A DNA stretch of 64,000 bases from the NCBI GenBank assembly GCA_009746045.1, contig RPFO01000256.1, positions 2,052,329 through 2,116,328 on the forward strand, in the 5' to 3' direction. This DNA comes from Mesostigma viride. Lineage: Eukaryota; Streptophyta; Mesostigmatophyceae; Mesostigmatales; Mesostigmataceae. The number at the start of each line of letters is the position of its first letter. Position 1 is the first letter of the stretch. Positions 53,113 to 64,000 of this stretch are shown here, piece by piece. The notes beneath the pieces were generated by a model. That model was not told the origin of the DNA, did not search any database, and saw only the letters and a program-made list of their open reading frames with translations. Made by a program: the position numbers and the translations under genes.

Positions 53113-55089
53113 TTGTGGAGTCGATAGATTGTGAAGTCAATTCACGCTTCCCAGTTTCCCTCGGAGCGATAGTGACGGAATCCCCCCCCGAGCTGCAGTG
53201 TGGCGCGTAGTCCGCGGTGGTCTACTAGTCGCGATTCCTGCTTTTCCACCCGCGGCCTTGATGTACTAGTCTGTGTCAAGCGAAACTCAACAAGGGGGGG
53301 TGCACCGCCAGCTACATAATGGTTGTATCCCTACACGTTGTGGCCAAATTGCAGTCGTCCTGACATATGCTTTTTCCCTATATCCGTGGATCTCGGATTG
53401 AATCACTATGCGTCGCAACGCCAGCAGTCGCTAATTCAGCACGGCAATACTAGGCTGACTGCCCAGTTGACCACCCCTTCACCATTAATGTCATCGTCGA
53501 CACTCGACAGTCGCTTTTCGACGCCTATGTTTACAATAAGTAATGAATATTGAGCCACGAATGAGCGCGAAATCCAGATAAACAAATTTAATTATATAAT
53601 TTAATTATAAATTAATTTATATATAAATTTACCGCCCTTGCTTGGCCCTTGCCCTGCCCTTGCGCTGCCACAATTAAATCTTTCATATGGTTAGATATCT
53701 CCCGCGTGTTGTGCGAGCTGTTGTGCGGTCCGGCGTGTCAAAGACTCAAAGTTACCGGAACAGGCAGGGTCCAGGGTTGCAAGGGTGTAACCTGGCGATC
53801 GCCACTCTTCCCGCTCGGGCGCTGCGCCATCCAAAAATAGCGGTGTTCGTTGCCCAGCATGGTGCGGGGTTGCACGTTAAAATGCTGGTAGCCGTGACTG
53901 TTATTTGTGTCATATCTATGGGTGTTGCAATAAGTCAAACCACAGAAGAAGCTAGGTCGTTTCTATGCATACGTGACTGGGCATAAAGGAAGCTTATGCT
54001 TTTGTGGAAAAATTAGATCCCTCTTGAAGCTACCCTGGTGCCAAAATGATGGTATGCGGGCGTCCACCTCAATGCTTAGAAAAATGGATTTCAGCGAGTC
54101 CTGCTTGCCAACTGCCCATGGCTATAGGACTTGCCGCCCATCGCTAATAGGGTATTGCCAATGCCACCTTCTTGTGCATATTATGTGCACGCAGACGTAT
54201 CCGGGGCCAGGAGGAACCCGAGGGTTGCAATCGGGGGGGTCAGTGGCGAGTTCTCGGGCATCGGGGCGATCTACTCGTAGTGGTTATCGTGTGGTGCGTC
54301 ATCGAATTTTTTGCTCTTTGTGTGTGTGCGTGTGTGAGACTGGAAGAATCGACTAGAATGCAAAATGTCCATTTCTTCTAATCTTGTCTCCGTAGCCTTG
54401 CCCTTAAGCTAGGCTGGCATATTCAATTTTCCCAAAGCTACTTCTTGTTCTCTTGTTTGCCCGTCAGCCAGCAATGGTTGACTTATCACGCCTGCCTATT
54501 GTAGCCAACGGCCGTTGAATAAAGGGGTGCAATATTTACTTAGATGTGCTCTCCATCAATGGATGGTCCGTGCCGCATCCGCACGATACCATTTGGCGTT
54601 CCTGACTAGGCCACGATTTGAATGTATTCGCAGTAGCTCAGCTGGATGGCGCGAAGATCAAACCAAGCTCCAGCCCCCTTCGGTTTTCTAATCACCGCAG
54701 CTCGCCAGGTTTTACATAACGTACACCATGTGCGGAGATGTTGCTCGTGTAGTAAGCTACCTGCGTAAAGTCCGTTCATCAATCCAACAGCGCTTTTGTC
54801 CCCCGCCTGATTTAGCTGATGCTGTGGTCTTGCTGCCTGAATAGCTTAGTGTCTTATATAGGTAGATTATCTTGTCCATGATATACCTGCCCATCAGTGA
54901 TTGCCTTGACAGATCACAAACTGCATGGCAGTTTTAATACAGGAATCACTCTTGGATGCACTGATGCCATGTTTGCCTTTCATATTGACCTTTGTATGCT
55001 TTCAAACATTTTCCCTCATGCTTAAAAGCATCCCCAGTTTACTCCGTTACCCTCACGCCTCAGAATCACCTCTGTTTACCTGGGCGCAG
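53113..55089. other. Intergenic space between divergent MYND and CFAP45 genes
   Basis: Promoters of both genes and the first exon of CFAP45 should be here. I could not fix that exon. One candidate ATG at 53489 (MSSSTLDSRFSTPM, donor GTAATG at about 53537) is weak. 53585-53632 is very AT-rich. Confidence 0.4.
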
Positions 55090-60609
<5,520 letters not shown>

Positions 60610-62589
60610 TAAAGGAGGGTTTCAGAAGCTCTTTGGTCAGAGAAGCGTGGGGCAGGCGCAAGAAGATCTCCATCGGATGAGCGGAGCTCTTGCGGGCAGG
60701 CATGGTGGAGGATATGCAAGAAGAATGATTGACGGGTGGAAAGCGATGGATCAGATCCATCGGGGTGGAGGACTGTATAGGACGGACACTTCTATCAATG
60801 ATGGAGAGCTGGAACCTTAGGAGAAGTGGGGGGGGGGGAGCCCCAAGAAGACAAGGAAATCCTGGGGGGCACAAGGGTGCTTGCTGCGCTGTGCGGTGAC
60901 CCGACTGGTCCTAGGACGACCTGTGGGGCTTGGTCGGCACAAGGGAGAAGGACACAGGCAAGTCATGGGCACAGGGGCACCAAAGGTGGGGTGGTTCATG
61001 GCTGGGGAATGAACGGCCTCCTCAATAGGGTGGAGTCGCAATAATGATAACCAGTTTCTTGTGCTGCGGGTAGAAACCGCTGTCCAGCCAGGTGGTGGCA
61101 TGGTTGGCCGGGCCCTGCCAAGTCAGGCAGCAACTACCGCAGTTGCGAGGCAGCCCGCGAAACCCAATGTGGTTCATTGGCGGTCAACGGACCGGATGGC
61201 CTTGGTGGTGAGCCCGGAGCCGAGGGCGCATGCAACTGTTCCCAGAGGTGACCCCATAGGCCTGACCACTGGTCGATGGCGTAGTGGGCGACCAAACCTC
61301 CATTGGTCCATGTCCCGGTGCTTTTGGATGCTGCACCCCGGGTGCAGCTACTCCCTGCCTACCCGAGGATCGCTGGTTGGGGGATGGGAGTCTTGGTGCG
61401 GCTGGCCCTCGACAGGCAGGTTTGATTTGACTGGTGTGGGTATGGTCTCAAGGAGCCTTCAGTGCTGGCTCTGATTGACCCCCCCCCTGTGCATGTCTCT
61501 AGCTAGCTCCATTGCTGTTAGAGTATGCCAAGAGGGCAGGGGGTGCGCCTGATTCCTGCTATCTGACTCGTGCCTATCCTAACGCGCAGATGTAGCAGGA
61601 AGCAGCATGCGGTCGTCTCTCCCTAGGAAAGACGCCTGCCATTCTTCGAGGCCTGAAGAACATGCTGTGTTCATGTGATAGGCTCGCATGTCATGCTGGC
61701 CAGGGCGGGCAGGCGGCGGGACACTGAAACTGGACTCTCTTGGGAAGGGGAACGGCCACATGGGCTAAAACTTGCTTCTTGGGGCCGTAAAGTTGGATGC
61801 GAAGGTGCCCAGATAATGGTGGTCGTTTTCAGGCTACACCCGGTGGAAGCAATGCTGTTGCTGGTGTATACTCTGGCTACCGTGTTTGCTAGGTGCGGCA
61901 TCTGCACCTTGCCCGCCTGTTGTGAGTGACGTTCATGTTGGTTCGTGGGGACACATGCGGGCTGATTCCGGCATGCCCATTTGTAGAGCTGGTAAGGATC
62001 CTCGCAATGTCGAACATGTGCTCGTTGTCTGAATGAAAAGAGGCGCAGCATGCCCGCGTAGGGATTGAGGTTGGACACCCACAGCACGGGAGGCTGGTAA
62101 TGCCGCGTACCCAGCTTCGGATCGCCTATGATGGTGAGATTGAGCTATGCTATGAGATTGTGAAATGTGCTAAGTTATCATGCACACGTGTGCGTGTAGG
62201 TGCATCCTGATCTTGTCAAAGTAGGCCTTCAGCTTGGGCCATTTGTAGAGTTGCATAGGTAGGATGCCCGTACGTTCCTCTACGCTTAGAATAATACCCG
62301 GACAAGAGACCTGCATAGCCAGCAAATTTGAGTGAAATGCCCCACTGAAATATTCACAAATTGAGTAATGATGTACTTATAGACTTATTAGGCTAGCGAG
62401 TACATCTTGCTATCTATGATGAAATCCGTTTGGAATCTCTCCGTCACCATTTTTGTGTTACATGCCATTTTCTCAAGGAGATTGATGCAGCCAGAGGGAA
62501 ATCATTGCAGCATTTCTCACAGGTAAGGTATCCACTGGCCAGCTAGTGCCCGTACCTCCATGCGCAGCATGATGGAGCTAGGTTGTTTT
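60610..62589. other. Intergenic, downstream of CFAP45
   Basis: No gene assigned. A short minus-strand open segment at about 62210-62270 reads GILPMQLYKWPKLKAYFDKI, and a related piece PYQLYKWACRNQP lies at about 61965-62005. Both are preceded by AG. They could be exons, or exon-edge copies, of a minus-strand gene that is otherwise out of view; no family is recognised. Confidence 0.35.
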
Positions 62590-63381
62590 CTGATCAGACA
62601 CTCCGCAAAGGTGAAAACCTTTGCGTTCAGTGCCAGGCCGCGGAAAACGCGGAAAACGCGATCTGCAAATGAATCCGATCGGAATCGAACTGGGGACCTC
62701 TCGCACCAATTTTGCTGACTATAGGACGGACGTCTCCGGTTACCATGGCATCGCCAACTTACACCTACAGTCATCCGCAAAAGTTCTCCTGTCCGGGGAG
62801 TGATGCAAGCCTTTCGGATTTGGTACTAGATAAATCACTCGAGATCTGTGTGTAGGAGTACTACACACGTGTCTGCACGCGAGACTTGTTCAGTCTCGCA
62901 CCGTGAGACGGGCTGAACACGGCTGAATCCTTCTTTAGTAGAAGGGGGCGTAGCCGGTACTATCGAAATCAGCCAAGCGTATATTCTGATCAGACACTCC
63001 GCAAAGGTGAAAACCTTTGCGTTCAGTGCCAGGCCGCGGAAAACGCGGAAAACGCGATCTGCAAATGAATCCGACCGGAATCGAACTGGGGACCTCTCGC
63101 ACCAATTTTGCTGACTATAGGACGGACGTCTCCGGTTACCATGGCATCGCCAACTTACACCTACAGTCATCCGCAAAAGTTCTCCTGTCCGGGGAGTGAT
63201 GCAAGCCTTTCGGATTTGGTACTAGATAAATCACTCGAGATCTGTGTGTAGGAGTACTACACACGTGTCTGCACGCGAGACTTGTTCAGTCTCGCACCGT
63301 GAGACGGGCTGAACACGGCTGAATCCTTCTTTAGTAGAAGGGGGCGTAGCCGGTACTATCGAAATCAGCCAAGCGTATATT
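62590..63381. repeat. 396-bp tandem duplication containing a SINE-like core
   Basis: Two adjacent copies, 62590-62985 and 62986-63381, appear to differ by one base (GATCGG against GACCGG), followed by a 16-bp partial third copy. Each holds the element also present at 44.7 kb and, on the minus strand, GAGGTCCCCAGTTCGATTCC (B-box-like) preceded by TTGGCGATGCCATGGTAACC (A-box-like region of a tRNA). Confidence 0.9.
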
Positions 63382-63539
63382 CTGATCAGACACTCCGAGG
63401 TTGTACTTGTAAGCCGACACAAATTAGCAGTTTGCCAGTCCCTTGACTCCAGACTCTACTCACCAAAACCGGTTGCATCCCCGCGAATGGGCCAGGGATC
63501 AGACTGTGTGGAAAGAGTAGCTATTCTCGCCCTTGATGT

Positions 63540-63702
63540 AAGCTATCTAGGTCCTAGTTACAGGGTTGTGGGCACCACGGCGGGCGAATCGCTATTATGA
63601 ATGCCATACGCCGGTGCATGACACGTGGAGCCCGGGCCACAGACTTGGGGGTGGTCTCCTTCATCACTACTTGCCATCTATCCTTGCGTACCATTGAATT
63701 AA
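63540..63702 (-). mobile_element. RTE LINE 3' end fragment
   Basis: About 160 bp matching 47384-47540, the terminal coding part and start of the 3' UTR of the RTE copy there (AGCTATCTAGGTCCTAGTTA, CTTGGGGGTGGTCTCCTTCA). Truncated on both sides. Confidence 0.85.
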
Positions 63703-64000
63703 TTGGAAAATAACTCCGTTGGGAGTAGTTAAAATTAAATTAAATTATTGCATGACTCCGTTGGGAGATCATGTAGCACATATGCCCCTTGCTGGATGGA
63801 TGGAGGTGGGCAGCTAGAGCCGCGAAACCGAACTAATCTAACTCTAAACTAATTATCTAATCTGGAAAACCCTACCTATTCTACTCAGCATTCCATCCCA
63901 TGTTCCCCTCCCACTGAGGACTTATGCTCACGTGACGCAGTCACGTGTCTATTAATTAATTAATTAATTCTACTCAGCAAAGCGCCCCTTCCGCTTGGGG
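63703..64000 (-). mobile_element. RTE LINE 3' end, runs off the window, with nested insertion
   Basis: Reverse complement of the 3' UTR at 43520-43690: AGCAAAGCGCCCCTTCC at the window end matches the stop region of that copy, and ACTCCGTTGGGAG plus an AAATTAAATT tail lie at 63706-63770. The coding part lies beyond the window. The UTR is interrupted by a 76-bp insertion (63891-63966). Confidence 0.85.
63891..63966 (-). mobile_element. 76-bp LINE 3' stub nested in another LINE
   Basis: Sequence from TTCCATCCCATGTTCCCCTC to the TTAATTAA tail equals the last 3' UTR bases of the 47.3-kb RTE copy. It is bracketed by a 13-bp duplication, ATTCTACTCAGCA, at 63878-63890 and 63967-63979. Confidence 0.88.

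Noticed and set aside
53687-53986. MVRYLPRVVRAVV open frame as first exon of CFAP45
   Set aside because: Its donor phase does not fit the exon at 55090 and no family motif is present.
54629-54720. tRNA-like start (GTAGCTCAGCTGGATGGC)
   Set aside because: A-box-like only; no convincing B box, anticodon arm or acceptor pairing follows.

Overview
This window comes from a nuclear genome of a plastid-bearing, flagellate-capable eukaryote, most likely of the green lineage. The inference rests on an almost complete DRP5B/ARC5 (the dynamin of the plastid-division ring), a CFAP45 gene (an inner protein of axonemal microtubule doublets), GT-AG (and two GC-AG) spliceosomal introns, GC-rich exons, and long introns full of micro- and minisatellites. 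No species can be named from the sequence alone.

Layout: (1) 0.8-5.5 kb, minus: a four-exon FG-repeat nucleoporin with a Nup153/Nup1-like basic C-terminus. (2) 6.3-7.1 kb: a decayed RTE-type LINE. (3) 7.9-28.6 kb, minus: DRP5B, 16 exons that join in frame into 808 residues. (4) 29.45-33.13 kb: a young, 5'-truncated L1-like LINE with a perfect 16-bp target-site duplication, sitting between the divergent DRP5B and ankyrin genes. (5) 33.8-42.4 kb, plus: an ankyrin-repeat/coiled-coil protein. (6) 42.7-49.1 kb: a repeat-rich stretch with two RTE LINE remnants, a LINE ORF1-like relic and a SINE-like copy. (7) 50.0-53.1 kb, minus: a two-exon MYND-finger protein with a helical-repeat body. (8) 55.1-60.6 kb, plus: CFAP45, first exon not identified. 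(9) 60.6-64.0 kb: intergenic DNA with a 396-bp tandem duplication and LINE 3' ends, one carrying a nested 76-bp insertion.

The five host genes do not form a pathway; they are ordinary neighbours, with two divergent pairs (DRP5B/ankyrin and MYND/CFAP45). The most striking feature is structural. At more than a dozen exon-intron junctions of DRP5B, CFAP45 and the ankyrin gene, the adjoining intron holds one to five decayed copies of that same junction (about 20-45 bp of exon edge, the splice site and some intron), usually in tandem at 50-125 bp spacing, often with the splice dinucleotide kept. Introns here seem to grow by repeated local duplication of their own splice junctions. Exon models were derived by eye from reading-frame continuity, splice consensus and remembered family sequences; no alignment or transcript data were available.
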